Source: Argyresthia goedartella | Taxonomy: Eukaryota > Arthropoda > Insecta > Lepidoptera > Argyresthiidae | DNA: 64,000 nucleotides | Direction of reading: 5' to 3' | Assembly (NCBI GenBank): GCA_949825045.1 | Contig: OX463816.1 | Coordinates: 14,255,579 to 14,319,578 of the forward strand | Part shown: positions 1 through 11,484 of the stretch, one piece after another | Numbering within the stretch: the stretch's first letter is position 1 | Layout of the letters: every line of letters begins with the position of its first letter | Position numbers and translations under genes: made by a program | Notes under the pieces: model-generated | Told to the model about the DNA's origin: nothing | The model's database searches: none | What the model saw: only the letters and a program-made list of their open reading frames with translations

Positions 1-5
1 GCTAC

Positions 6-606
6 ACTAGACATGGTAAGAGAAAATACCTTCGCAAACTTGCCTATACTACGCCAATACAGGAATGGTACAACACTTGAATTATAATGCCATGACAGAC
101 AACATAATGTAAACTTCACTCTTCAAACGGGGCTCCGCTTAGTACGAAAGGTAAAAGAACAACAATGTCTCACTTTTTCATTACTTTTAACATGTATGAG
201 AGCCAATAAGAAAGATTAATTAGGTTAAGAGTTTGAAACTAAAACCTAAGGAAAAAACATAAAATAAATCGGATTTAATGCTGCCGAAAGCTCTGCCAAG
301 TGCCACAGGTTCTACCTTAAACCTCGCTAATTCAATTAGTTTAGTTGTGACGCCTCTGGAAACGGTGTCACTAACTGATCTCTTCATTTCTTTTGCACTC
401 ATACATCTTAAAATATTATAAAAGTCGGTTGAAAATTGGAAGCTATGTGTTATTGTTTCACCTTTCTTACTAGACGGAGCCCCAATTAGATGAATAAAGG
501 AGGCATTAATTATTCTTTATAGCACGATAGTCTAAATTTTGTACCATTTCTGAATTGGCATAGCATAGGCAAGTTTTGGAATGTATTTTCTTATACCATG
601 TCTAGT
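6..606. mobile_element. Non-autonomous DNA transposon (MITE) with long terminal inverted repeats
   Basis: Positions 6-71 (beginning ACTAGACATGGTAAGAGAAA) and 541-606 are reverse complements over about 66 bases with roughly nine mismatches. The 470 bases between them are AT-rich and hold no credible protein. The structure is that of a non-autonomous DNA transposon about 600 bp long. I cannot see a clear target-site duplication: TA precedes the left end, but the right end reads AAT. The superfamily is therefore not assigned. The window starts only five bases outside the element. Confidence 0.6.
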
Positions 607-2296
607 AATATTTTTTCATGGCAGCTTATCAAAAGGTGAAGTCAATGTTTTGCTGAAGATTTAAGTCAAGACAAAGGTTATCCATTTCTAGTATTCTACA
701 TTAGGTATCGAAAAAATAACACTTGTGTCGTCTTATGTATTATTCTTGATAGCGTCGGCTTAAAAGGCTTACATTATCTAAGAAGTTGGTAATTTAAATT
801 TATTTATTTATTTATTCGTATGCCAGTTTGTGTAGTAGTAACGTCACAGGCAAATATCCAAATTTTTTAACCAGTTGGTTGCGTCGTTTGTAAGGGTGAT
901 GAAATCATCGGGATCTCTAGGGTAAGCTATCCCGCAGAGGGTACTCACGCACTATGTGGTAGTTATGTCTGGAATTCGGCACCGTAGTCGCAGCTTGGGG
1001 AGGAGAGGAGGGAATTTAAATAAAACCTTTTAAATCGACGATATCGACGATAAAATATGCAACTTTTACCGAGGTCATGTTGTTTTGATGCTCCTAAGGC
1101 AGGGTTGCCTAAAGTGTCACTGTGGGACATGACTTATGGAACACCCTGTAGGCCACGATGACGATGATACAGTCGTATCGTATAGCTCTGTCCCTCACTT
1201 ACCAACGACACAACACGATAATTATGACTTTATCATAAAAGCAGCCGATGAGTTCACAACCAAAATGAACTTACAAACTTCCACAAACTTAAATTAATTC
1301 ATTAAGGAAATGGAGTGGTGAATTCTTAATGCCAGTCAATTACTGAGTTGAAAAACTAGACTACCGAGCCTCGGAGCTCGAACTCAGAATAATTTGGAAT
1401 GGAATAACTTGCCAATTAAATTATTTTAAGATTGATTGCGGAAGTCTAGATTAAGTACATAAAGAATACATTATAACTATAGTCTACAGATGCAAACTAC
1501 CTATAATTTGGTTACAAGACTGGAGAACACAATGGATTGAATGAATCAATAAAATGATAAAATTTTACTTCTAATATTTGATGAAAAGGGTTATTATTGA
1601 TAAGAGCGAACGTCAAACATGAAGCATACTTCCAATGACAGATGATAAACTTTTCTTTATTCATTGGGCTTATGAAAACAAAAAAAAGTTAAAAAGCCAT
1701 GAAACCTTTCGATAGAAAGTTGTCGTCTCCATTCTAAGACCTCGTTGAGTTCGACAGATTATTTCTCTGGCGGCAATCGGCAAAGGAAATTTATATCATG
1801 CTCTTTGTGTGGAGTGAGCATTAACGCCTTGTGAAGTCAGGGAGAGAATGTCTTTGGCTTTGATGCTCGGGTGATATGAAAAAGGAAAGTTGCTAATTAA
1901 CTTATCATAAGGAAATATGCAATAGCAAAAAAATCCTTTCGGTCGTCTTATCTATAGTCCGTGTATACCTCTGTCATGCACGCAAACTTGTATGCACATA
2001 TACATCTAAAGACAAAGAAGGCACAAGCAAGAACATACCAACACAACCTTTCAAAATCTGCAAAGTATGCTACGAAATGTGCCTACTCGTAGTGTCGTCG
2101 TAGCAGCTACGATTTTGCTACGCAACTCGTAGCTTAATTTGATAGCTTAGTTAGATTCTTGCTTAGACTAGCCAGTGTTACACGTGCAACAGAATGGTCT
2201 TAGTATGGAATTAGTATGATAACTATAAACCCATTTTTTGTAAATTTTTGTTTTTTTGTGACTCACAGTTACGTGATCTTTATAAATGTGTATTTG
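607..2296. other. Unassigned AT-rich stretch
   Basis: No gene is supported here. It contains a short (TTTA)n microsatellite near 799-815. A cluster of GCTACGA/TCGTAGC words at about 2066-2135 can fold back on itself locally. Otherwise I see nothing I can name. Confidence 0.4.
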
Positions 2297-2442
2297 GTTA
2301 CGGTTTTAAAGAAGGACAAAATTAAAATAGAATACGGAGGAGCCTTTGAAAGTATTTGTAATTGTGTGTGTACACAATTACAAATACTTTCAAATGCTCC
2401 TCCGTATTCTATTTTAATTTTGTCCTTCTTTAAAACCGTAAC
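2297..2442. repeat. 146-bp near-perfect palindrome (71-bp arms, 4-nt loop)
   Basis: The arm 2297-2367 is the reverse complement of 2372-2442 with one mismatch (C at 2344). Four bases separate the arms. Similarity stops abruptly outside 2297 and 2442. The length and lack of divergence fit a recent fold-back or inverted duplication, such as a collapsed MITE. The open frame that runs across it (2216-2539, plus) exists because of the palindrome and is not a gene. Confidence 0.85.
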
Positions 2443-3343
2443 TCAATGCTACTTGCACAATGGCATGACCCGTGAACGACACACAAGTGTCAAAATTAAG
2501 TTTGCAAAAGCGACGCGAGGTGTAAAACTTTTCTCATAAAGTAGGCTGGCATGATGAAAACATAACGAGATTGCTGTTCGAACGACTTTACTGGCTGACG
2601 TTTGTTTTTATTGACTTGAAAACTTGGCTTTGAAATAAAGATGCTCTGATTTTCAGAATTACTTTGAGAAAAAGCAACGCCTATTTCTTGTAATCTCTGC
2701 GAGGTCGAGGTAAAACGCAAGGCAGTATATTACCTTTCGGTGCCATTTATTTTTTTTATCAAAAAATTGTAAAAGCCCGAAATACACGTTAATAAAATAT
2801 GAGAAGGGAATTTATAAAATAAACATTACCATGTAAATTACTTACTGCCCTTCTTTTTGCTCACGGTCGGGGATTATGTATTTTTCATTATGAATGCAAC
2901 ACGAATTTTGCCATATTTACCTCTATATTTACAGTAAAAACGAAACATGCGCATAAATATAAAATTCAGTCGACTTTAAGTAATAAAGAGATCTTTGAAG
3001 TCGTCTAAAAACTTCATGGCCACCAGACAGTGCCTCTTGGGGTTTGATAGGTTCATTCATAATTCATAACTCCAAAGTGGCACCATATCGCCGAAAAAGG
3101 AGTATTGGATGCCTATGATACTCGATATGGGAAAAGGCAGAAGATATGAGTAAGTAACAAGTTTGGCTGGTTCTAAGTTGGTGTAATCATCAATCACCAC
3201 GGTACATGAACGTGGCAGGTTAACTTTATCAAATATCGTTTAGCCTAATGAAGCATTTCGAAATAAGTTTCAACCATTTACCTTATGGTTTGGGAAATTT
3301 ACCGGTCTAAAAAGAAAGAAGATTTTTGAACTGTCAATTTACA
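2443..3343. other. Unassigned AT-rich stretch
   Basis: No coding region, RNA gene or repeat that I can support lies here. Confidence 0.35.
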
Positions 3344-3351
3344 CTCGGTTT

Positions 3352-4291
3352 GGGTAATATTTTATATAAGTACGCACGAATTTAGGGGGGAGAAGGGGGG
3401 GACAGGGTAGGGGGGAGGGAGGGTAGTCCCCCCTACAATTCCCCTTTTGAGGAAAGCCATAGTTTTCAAGATATCATGGTCCAAAGATTGAAGAAAATGT
3501 CTATTTTTTTTGCATTTACAAGTGATGTAGGTGTAAAAGGGGGTAAGTACTTGTATAAGACACATTGAATTTGTCGGAGAGGGGCGTGGAGGGGGGGAGA
3601 GGTGGGGGAGGGGAGTTCCCCCACCTACCCCCTTTTAAGAAACCATTAGTTTTTATGTTATGGGGGTCCAAACATTGAAGAAAATGCCTACATTTTTTGG
3701 ATTTCGGGGGATTTGGAGGAGGAGAGGGGTTGGAAGAGGGGTTGCCAAGAGTAGGGGGTCGCCTCGCTCCGCTCCGCTTCGCTCCGGCTCCCGGGTCTGC
3801 TGTAACGTGGGAAACTAACAAACCTATCTTTAGTTTTTAAACAGGAAGTGACCTAAAGCAACCAATTTGGTTCTGATAAACTCCATAAAGTAGTTAGTAA
3901 GTAAACAAAGCCAAAGTCGTCGAGAGAATCACGGATAAAACGAGAGCGCAACAGAACATTCACGAAACACGGATGGAAAAGGAATGAAATGAGCAAGTCA
4001 TTATGTCAGAAAATACAAAATGGCTGACGCAAATATCTACCATTACAACAAAATCTTGTAATTTGTACTAAAATTATGTACCAATATCCAACGTTGGAGC
4101 TTTTGTGTTTGACATTTGCCGTTCCGACATTGGCCAAGTTGTAAAAATCGCGTAAACATATTTTATAATTAAAGTGCTAAATTGCTGTTCCTCACTTAGA
4201 AAATGGTATTAGAGGATAGCTAAGGTCCCCCCATAACCACCTAAGTACTACAAACTTCAAACTTCGTGCGTACTTATATAAAACCCAACCC
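3352..4291. mobile_element. 940-bp non-autonomous DNA transposon with 8-bp target duplication
   Basis: The left end reads GGGTAATATTTTATATAAGT... and the reverse complement of the right end reads GGGTTGGGTTTTATATAAGT.... The first four bases agree, four differ, and the next 21 or more agree (through TACGCACGAA). The element is flanked by CTCGGTTT at 3344-3351 and again at 4292-4299. An 8-bp duplication is the hallmark of hAT elements and also occurs in P and Merlin elements; the GGG start is compatible with Merlin, so the superfamily is open. No transposase is encoded. The interior carries two diverged G-rich direct repeats (about 3415-3530 and 3598-3710) and a CTCCG-type run at 3762-3787. 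Confidence 0.75.
3415..3710. repeat. Two diverged G-rich direct repeat units inside the 8-bp-TSD element
   Basis: Both units show a G-rich run, then a C-run (TCCCCC), then CCCCTTTT with A/G-rich sequence. Both end with GGTCCAAA(G/C)ATTGAAGAAAATG. Spacing is about 185 bases. The proline-rich minus-strand frames across this region are products of the C-runs, not genes. Confidence 0.6.
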
Positions 4292-4299
4292 CTCGGTTT

Positions 4300-4968
4300 T
4301 TATAAAAAATATGTTTGGTGTACGGAGAAACTGCTAATTTTGGGTCGTATATTAAGTATTTCCTCAGTTTGTGGTCGATTTGAATAAGTTGATAACTGTT
4401 GCTGGCAGCACTTTTATTCACGAATGGTTAGGTAATTATAATTTTTTGTTGGTTACTCAGATTTTTGTTAGTTAGCCTTGCTCTAGCTCTTGGAATCCGT
4501 GATTCCACACTCCCGGAGTACGCAACATGCAATTCGAAAGGTTTTGGTGGAGTTTTTGATTTATTCATGTTGGTCGGCACCTAAGAATGTTTCTTGAGAC
4601 AGGTGCGGCGTTTTGCCTGCGCAGCCAACAGCTGGGGCTGAAATATGGCGGTGACTGAAATACAAGACAAAATAAATGTGGGCTAAATATTTATAAGGAC
4701 TTGCATGTACACTGTAAATATAAAGTAAAGTAGGTCTCAAATTCACAATATCGTGCATTTTGAATGTCAAATTGGCTTTTACAACGTTTTACATGGTTTT
4801 ACTAACGTCCTAATCATTTCTTTTTTTTTTAATTGTCTAAATGAAGTTGGATAATGAAAAGTGATTCTGCACGTGTGAGTATTGAATGAATGGCTAAACG
4901 TGGTCACAATTGTGCCTCTGTCACGCCGTTTGAGAAAAGGCGTGAAGATGGCTTCATATACATACATA
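4300..4968. other. Unassigned stretch
   Basis: No gene or repeat that I can support. A GTCACGCCGTTTGAGAAAAG / CTTTTCTC-type local inverted repeat near 4920-4945 is too short to interpret. Confidence 0.35.
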
Positions 4969-6259
4969 GTCAGGTCATAAGTTCTGTCACATGTGCAATA
5001 TGAAATAATTTAGACATGTTTATTATTTATGTAAACATTTATATAGCAAAATGAACTTAATAAAACATAGATTCTTATGGTAATAAAGTTGATTCAAAAT
5101 GACCCCCGCGATTTTGAATACAGGCCTTTATTCTGCGCGGCCAATCGTCTATCGCAGCACGAACGAGGTCCATGTCAATATCGGCGGCTGCCTTAATCAA
5201 GGATGCCTTGAGTGACTCCAAATCAGGATGAGGCTTTGAGCAGGCCTTTTCCTCCAAGTGTTGCCATATCTTGTAATCTAACGGACTCAAATCTGGACTG
5301 GAGGAGGGCCAGTCTTCGTGCCGGATGAAGTCGATTTCACGCGCCGCCAGCCAGTCTTGTGTGCTTTTCGCTCTATGAGCTGGCGCAGAATCTTGTTAGA
5401 ATACCCAGTGCCTGTTATTAAACATGGTATGAGAAACAGGTTCCACAAGGTTCTTGAGGACTGTATTTTGATACACAACTGCATTCGTTTTTACGCCTTT
5501 CTCACAAAAATGTACGTCAGTTAAGCCCCAATAAGAGACTCTCAACCAAACCATGAGCGAGGATGGAAAATGACCTCGTTGGACACGCGGAATACGGTTG
5601 CTTGCTTCTTCACTGCTGTGTGCGTACACCTTATCATTTCGTTTGTTGTAGCTCTCTTCCACGGTGAAAATTTTTTCATCCGAAAAAATAATTTCCCGAT
5701 GCTTTTTTCCCGCGTACCGCTTCAACAAAGCGCGGCATCTCTTCAGTCTCAGGTCCATTAAAAACGAGCGTCCAAACGATGTCCTGTTTTTCTTCGATAT
5801 GCCCTAAGCTCTAAATCTTCATTTAACACCATTTTCACCGTGGTCCTGCTTAACCCCATCTGAAGGGCCAACAGTTTCTGCTTACGTATGGGATTTCTTT
5901 GAATTCGCGCCTTCACAGCTTTTATCACTGCTGGAGTCCTAACAGAGCGAGGGCGACCTGTCATCTACACTAGAGTCTTCATTGTATCGTTTTATGGTAC
6001 GATAAACGAATTTTTTGGTTATATTCAAATTTTTCAGTAAGTCGAAATCTGAATTGGCGCGTAACCGCAACGATGCAACGCAATAACTGCGACACGGTCT
6101 TCTTTAAGTGTCCACTCCATATTTAAAAATGAGGAAAATTCTAAAAAGTACACATTTTTATTTTCATGAATAATTCGAAATTCGAATTCAATAAACTTTT
6201 TTGTGGCCAGCGTTCTAAATTCAAAAGCTTTTATTGTGTGACAGAACTTATGACCAGAC
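4969..6259 (-). mobile_element. Decayed Tc1/mariner element, DD37D (maT-type)
   Basis: The terminal repeats are GTCAGGTCATAAGTTCTGTC at 4969-4988 and its near-exact reverse complement ending at 6259, one mismatch over about 23 bases. The total length, about 1.29 kb, is typical of Tc1/mariner. The left end is preceded by TA, the usual target; the right flank has drifted (TGTGTATA). The enclosed transposase on the minus strand is broken, so this copy cannot mobilise itself. Confidence 0.85.
5075..6120 (-). pseudogene. Mariner/maT transposase, broken
   Basis: This is a DDE/D transposase relic of about 348 codons. The start is the ATG at 6120-6118 (MEWTLKED...). An N-terminal helix-turn-helix region follows, then a linker with GRPRSVRT. 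The catalytic core shows IIFSDEK (first Asp), QDSAPAHR (second Asp) and SPDLSPLDY (third Asp). The spacing between the second and third catalytic Asp is 37 residues, the DD37D signature of the maT group. Damage: a frame change with a stop near 6040, another near 5950, one in the T-run at about 5758, and an in-frame TAA at 5398-5396 just before QDSAPAH. The residues themselves are well preserved, so decay is moderate. The tail of the protein is at 5075. Confidence 0.85.
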
Positions 6260-6412
6260 TGTGTATATACCTATACCATAACCACATTCACATGGTGACT
6301 TTTAAGTAAAAAAGCACCCATTGATCTTGCTTCGATGTTGTGAAAAGGGCCAACCACAGAATATCCTTAAATCCTCGATTTATTAAGGAAATTAGTAATT
6401 TATTAAGTTTAA

Positions 6413-7520
6413 ACCCCGTGTTCCTGAATTATCAACTACACATGACCAACTGTAAAATGACCAATGATTTCATTCCTGTACGCTTAGTATGCCACGCTCG
6501 AGAAAGGCCCTTGTCTACGAACAAATGTCATTTTCTCTATCGAGCCCGAGATTTCTCGGCGTGTCTCGCTCTCGCCGCGACGTGGGTGAGGGAGACGGAC
6601 GACCAAATTATAGACATGGCAAGCTCTCTTTCGACGTCGAGAGAAAGTGAAGAGTACAATGCTAAGCGTACTGATGGACCAAAGTATTGAGTTGGTCAAT
6701 TAGGAATCAAATTGACCAACGATTTTTCTTCCTGACGGACCAACTATGACAAATTGTATTAAAAAGCCTCTTTGAAGCTATGCGGTCCTGGTACTTTTTG
6801 TAATTGTGAGAAGTGCCGCTGTCTCATTTACATGGTTTATTTGTATCGGACGTTTCTTACGAATTTCGTACTACGAAATGCGAAACTTCGTTTGGTTTGG
6901 GTTAATAATTTGCACTTATTTCTTATGTACTTAATTGATCAGTTGATCACCTACGGACTCATCTTTACCGCAAACAGGCCACCAGAGGTCGCCCAAAAGT
7001 TGCTTGCGGTGGTTTCCTAAAACCATAAGGCCATACCTAAGACCATATGAAATTTCAAAGACTTGGCACAAAGTGCACGATGCTTTTGGATTCCCTCCCA
7101 GCTAGTAGGTACGAGGTTAAAAAACTGATATTTTTCTTATATTCATGAAAAAAAAAACGTTGTCAATAGACAATAGACAGTACCTATTCAGTCGAATTAC
7201 GGGGTGCCCCAACGTTACTGCATTCCGGCGAGGTCCAGCGATAATAAGCCTGCCGGGCTGTACTTCGCACATCATCTCCTCCAAAACTAGAGAAACATTA
7301 CAGAAACTACCAGGAGAGCAAACATTTGTTAAAGGTTTATTGGAATAAACAAACCACTTACAACTGTCTGTTCAATAACTTTAGTTGGACATTCCGGAAT
7401 CATTTTGCCAGATTTATCGATGACGCTCAAGCAGTTGGTTCATTAGGAACAACATCATATATGACGCACTAATTGACCAACTAGTTCTATAATTTCGTTG
7501 GTCATTCAGGAACACGGGGT
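6413..7520. mobile_element. TTAA-flanked non-autonomous DNA transposon (piggyBac-like target)
   Basis: ACCCCGTGTTCCTGAAT at 6413-6429 recurs as a perfect reverse complement at 7504-7520. Both ends are bordered by TTAA (6409-6412 and 7521-7524), the target used by piggyBac-type elements. The interior holds several copies in both orientations of a GTTGGTCATT(C/A)AGGAA-like motif, near 6440-6470, 6690-6730, 7390-7400 and 7430-7510. That fits subterminal transposase-binding repeats. No transposase is present; the open frames at 6340-6690 and 6772-7020 have no recognisable features. Confidence 0.7.
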
Positions 7521-7524
7521 TTAA

Positions 7525-8078
7525 ACAAACTTAATTAAGCTTGTTAATTAGGAACATGCTACACAGAATTGAGACCACTCAGTTTATTCGTGCTCAGTGC
7601 AATGGATGGAACATTTTGTAAATTTTATAATAGGTAATTGTCTTTACATATGATGCATTCTCGTGTGCATGATTCGTCGCGATATTTGAGCTTTTTTTGG
7701 AAACTACGGAAAATGCAGCTGGCTCAATGATCCTGATTTAAATGCAAAGCTCTGAAATCGAATTGTGAGGATAAAATTCATTTATCGCCGTCCTCCCACC
7801 AGCGGACTGTGTCGAACTGAACGTAGAAAATGGAAGGAATATTTTCCATTTCATTTCTAACGTTTCTGTCGATAGCATGCAAATCCGGTGATTCCCCTTT
7901 TGATGTGCCGAAACTGAAAGAACTTTTCACAGAATTCAGATAAGTACTCAGACAAGCAAGTAAATGAAAAACCTAAATTAAGTACTTCCACTTAGGTAGT
8001 ATCTCACTGGGATATCAATGCCAATCAATGCCACACCACACGTGTCGCGTTGTAATTCCTAAATGCATTAGGGGTATT
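7525..8078. other. Unassigned stretch
   Basis: Nothing that I can support as a gene, RNA or repeat. Confidence 0.35.
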
Positions 8079-8139
8079 TTAAGGCTTCGGCACACCGCAG
8101 GCGGGACAGGGGCGGGACGGTGGCGCGGGGTGGTTGTCA

Positions 8140-9939
8140 AGGTTGTATCCTATGCAAACTACCTCTAAGTACACTAACTATATTATGCGATTTATTCAAT
8201 AAATGCGCCTCCCAGGGCACTTATCCTTCATCTCTGAAGCGAATAAAAGTGGTTCCCATATGGAAAGGCAAAGGCAACAAGACGGAAATAAAAAGTTACA
8301 GACCTATTTCTCTCGTTCCAACCTTCTCGAAGATATTTGAGATGGGCTTGTGTGAGAGGCTAATTAACTTTTTGAATAAAAATTCAGTTCTTTCGGAACA
8401 CCAATATGCTTATAAGGCCGGCCGGTCCACGGTGGGCTGCGCACGCGTACTGCATCGAGAGGTGCTCGAACTGCTGGAACGAAAACGCCACGTGGCGGCT
8501 GTGTTCTGCGACCTGTCACGAGCGTTTGACCTTATTGATCACTCTCTTATTGGAGCCAAGCTGGAACATTATGGAGTACGTGGCCTAACTCTCCAACTAT
8601 TTATGTCCTTCCTCGCTGACAGGACGCAGATCACGGTGATAGACGGTGAAGTTTCTGAACCCGGTCTGGTCGGGGATAGATCAGTGCCGCAGGGGTCCAA
8701 CGTAGGGAATACCACGTTCGTCATCCTGATGAACGACCTACCCCATATCGTCTCCTGAACAGCCAAGTCCCTGATGTACGCTGATGATGTCTGTGTTATC
8801 GTGGACGGTAAAGATGAGGCTGAATTAAAGAAACACCTCCAATCGATTACCCTATGTCTAACTGAATGGTTCACAGTAAATGGCATGCTACTAAACCTTG
8901 ATAAGACCCAGGTACTGAGATTCTCGTTGCGCAACGTAGGTGGGGCTCCCCAGGTTCCACTCGTAGTGAACGGGGTCACTCTGCCTGCCACCGACAGTGT
9001 TCGCTTTGTTGGATTCACTTTTGACGCAGGATTGCAGTGGACTCACCACATTGACTCTTTGTGCAAAAAATTAAACAGTGCGTATTATGCACTATCGAGA
9101 CTCTCACCTACTCTGTCTAGAGAGCACTTACTAACTACATACTATGGCTACTTCCATTCGATACTTTTGTATGGTATAGACTTGTGGGGAATGGCTGCTG
9201 AACGCGACAGACCATTTCTCATTCAGAAACGTGCAGTGCGTAGAATTGCCGGAGTACCTAACGACACCCCGGCTCGGGAACTCTTCATTAAGCTAGGTAT
9301 TCTCACACTACCCTCTATGTACATCTTGGAAGTACTGAAGTATGTGAGGCAGAACCCATCGGAGTACCCAAGCTTCCAGAACCCAGACCGTAGGTATTCT
9401 TCTCGACGGCCCCACGACTTGTATTGTGCGACCAGTCGTCTTGCTAAAACCAGCAAATCATTGAAGGGTATGGGCCCTACCTTATTTAATAAACTACCAG
9501 TGGAGATAAAATCCATCAACATACTAAACATCTTTGTAACAAAGGTTAAAAAGTACCTCCTAAGCAAAGCATACTACTCAGTGTCAGAATTTATTGACGA
9601 ATAAGTTAACCACTGACTTAATTAACTTATGATTGTAATGAAATTGTGACCTATTTTATTTTTTATTTATTTTTTACTCTGACATGTAATTTTATTAATT
9701 TTTACCTGTAGTGGTATTATTCTTATTATTATGCGATTTTTACATTATTATTCTTTTTGACATAACTTTTATTATTGACTTTTATTAGTGAGTGTATACT
9801 ATTGTATTATTGTACTATCCTGACATGTTATTCATAATCATTATGCCTGCTAATTTAATTTATTTTCGTTTATTGTATACTGTTGACATGTAATATCTTA
9901 TTATCAATAAAATATGAATATGAATATGAATATGAATAT
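8140..9939 (+). mobile_element. 5'-truncated CR1-like non-LTR retrotransposon (family A)
   Basis: Only the reverse-transcriptase half and the 3' region of the element are present; the endonuclease is missing. The 3' untranslated region after 9604 is T-rich, has AATAAAATATGAA, and ends in a (TATGAA)n tail at about 9911-9939. A short 3' microsatellite instead of poly(A) is typical of the CR1 group. No target duplication is obvious. The 5' boundary is estimated from where the coding similarity starts. Confidence 0.8.
8150..9604 (+). pseudogene. CR1-like reverse transcriptase, 5'-truncated with one nonsense codon
   Basis: This frame encodes the reverse transcriptase of a non-LTR element, which copies the element RNA at a nicked chromosomal target. 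The frame is the same from about 8150 to 9604, interrupted only by TGA at 8756-8758. Motifs in order: IKSYRPISLVPTFSKIFE (finger region), VFCDLSRAFDLIDH (motif A), SVPQGSNVG (motif B) and LMYADDVCV (motif C, catalytic Asp pair) just after the stop. The thumb and connection regions then run to the end. Motif B has lost the usual 'GP.LF' residues, a further sign of decay. CR1/Daphne-type is my best placement; the clade is not certain. Confidence 0.82.
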
Positions 9940-11484
9940 ATTCAAATGGCCACCATATTGAAACAAAAGCGTGGGTTCGCTTTAGAATTTGTTGTGACAT
10001 GCTTTTTAGAGTTTCCCTGCCCCTCTGCTGTCCCGCCTGCGGCACAGACGAGATAATAGTAATACCTCGTAACAGACACATCACCGTCATACAAAAGCGA
10101 AAATACCTTAGCTGCCTAAATCTTTTTATTATAATAATGTTAACTGCAAGCAAAAATACGCCTATTAGATGCACAATGAGAGGTGGAAACGCTATACCCA
10201 CCTCATGACGTTTGTTTGCTAAAGTCATTGAGCATACGCGCAAGCGGTTGTATAAAGATGATGAAGTGAAATAAAATATCTAAATTATTTAATTATTTTT
10301 ATGCTCAAATATGTTTCATTTATAGTACATTACTTCAGAGGGAAGAAAGTGACAGTTCCATACCGAGATTATGGCATTTGCGCCACGAGCTTGCGAGGGG
10401 CGCAAACCATTTGAGGTATGGAACTGTACTTTATCCTGAGGTATGTATGTATAGTGCTTTTTATTACACTTACGAGGAAAATTATAGACATAAATGCATC
10501 CATATTTTACAAAAAACACAAAGATAAATGCTAAATCAATCGATGTTTTTGCGAACATGCGCGGGCTTTTCCTTTTTTTATTCGCCCGTTTCTGGAGTAG
10601 GCTAAGATCATAAGGTCATGCAGCCACTTCTTCCGTGATTCCGCGCGTTTTATATACAAAAATAATTTCGTTTTTAATTTTCTGTATGCACCAAGGAGGT
10701 TGGTAACTGGTAAAAAAAATACTGTATGTGGCCAGTAACAATTTACTTGAAATTTAATTAGTAGACAGTTTAAGTCTCTTTGCAGTATGACTGCTGACAA
10801 ATAAAAAAAAAAACCGGGTATGTAATGGAATTTCATACATACTTCCCACCCTTGGGTCGGAAGGATTTTCATACAAACTTCCATACCTTGGGATGAAAGG
10901 ATTTGAAGGGCGGGATAAAGGCGTTTCTTCCCTCTAATTGGTATAAATAGTATGTATTTTCAGAGCAGGTGTGATAAAAATAAAATATTTAACCTTTTCG
11001 CTATCCTGCTGGTCGGAAAAGAAAAAATAATGACATAACAATTAAGGAAAATTTTATGTTGTTTCCCCACAAATGCCCACAATAGAATCTTCAGTACCCT
11101 GACTGAAGTTCCGTTTCAGGGTTTACCCAAGTTTACAGGTTAATTGGCTTTTTTCGTGACCAAAATTCTCGGTTATTAAATTTAAGGGTTGAAAATATTC
11201 TGAATCTTGAATTTTTTTAGTAAGTATTGAAACGGAAAACAAGGCAAAAGTGGAGGAAAATCAATAGAATTTAGCAAATTGCAAATTGTACTTCCCGGTA
11301 GATTCATTTGAATTTTGGCTATTGCAGGCGTCCACTATACAATAATGACGCGATGTCATCACTTCCGTCGTGGTCCCTCTTCCGTGCGGGCGCTCACGCT
11401 ACCGGCCGGCGGCGTCCCGGTGATGTAGCGCGCGAGCGAGTATAGGCAAATAACACGCAACCTTGAGCGAGTATCGTAGCCTTG
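9940..11484. other. Non-coding interior of the TTA-flanked candidate element
   Basis: No gene is supported. It contains the stem-loop at 10352-10427. A GC-rich patch lies at about 11370-11440, just inside the right inverted repeat. Short repeated phrases with CTTCCNACCTTGGG occur at about 10835-10895. Confidence 0.35.
10352..10427. repeat. Interrupted stem-loop
   Basis: ACAGTTCCATACC (10352-10364) pairs with GGTATGGAACTGT (10415-10427). Inside, TTTGCGCC (about 10377-10384) pairs with GGCGCAAA (about 10399-10406). This is a two-stage fold-back about 76 bases long and could be a small MITE remnant. Confidence 0.6.

Noticed and set aside
2216..2539. 107-codon plus-strand open frame
   Set aside because: It runs through the 146-bp palindrome; its second half is the mirror of the first and it shows no protein features.
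3362..3821. Proline-rich minus-strand frames
   Set aside because: They come from G/C runs in the interior direct repeats of a transposon.
6340..7020. Open frames of 82-116 codons
   Set aside because: They lie largely within the TTAA-flanked non-autonomous element and have no motif; overlapping frames occur on both strands.
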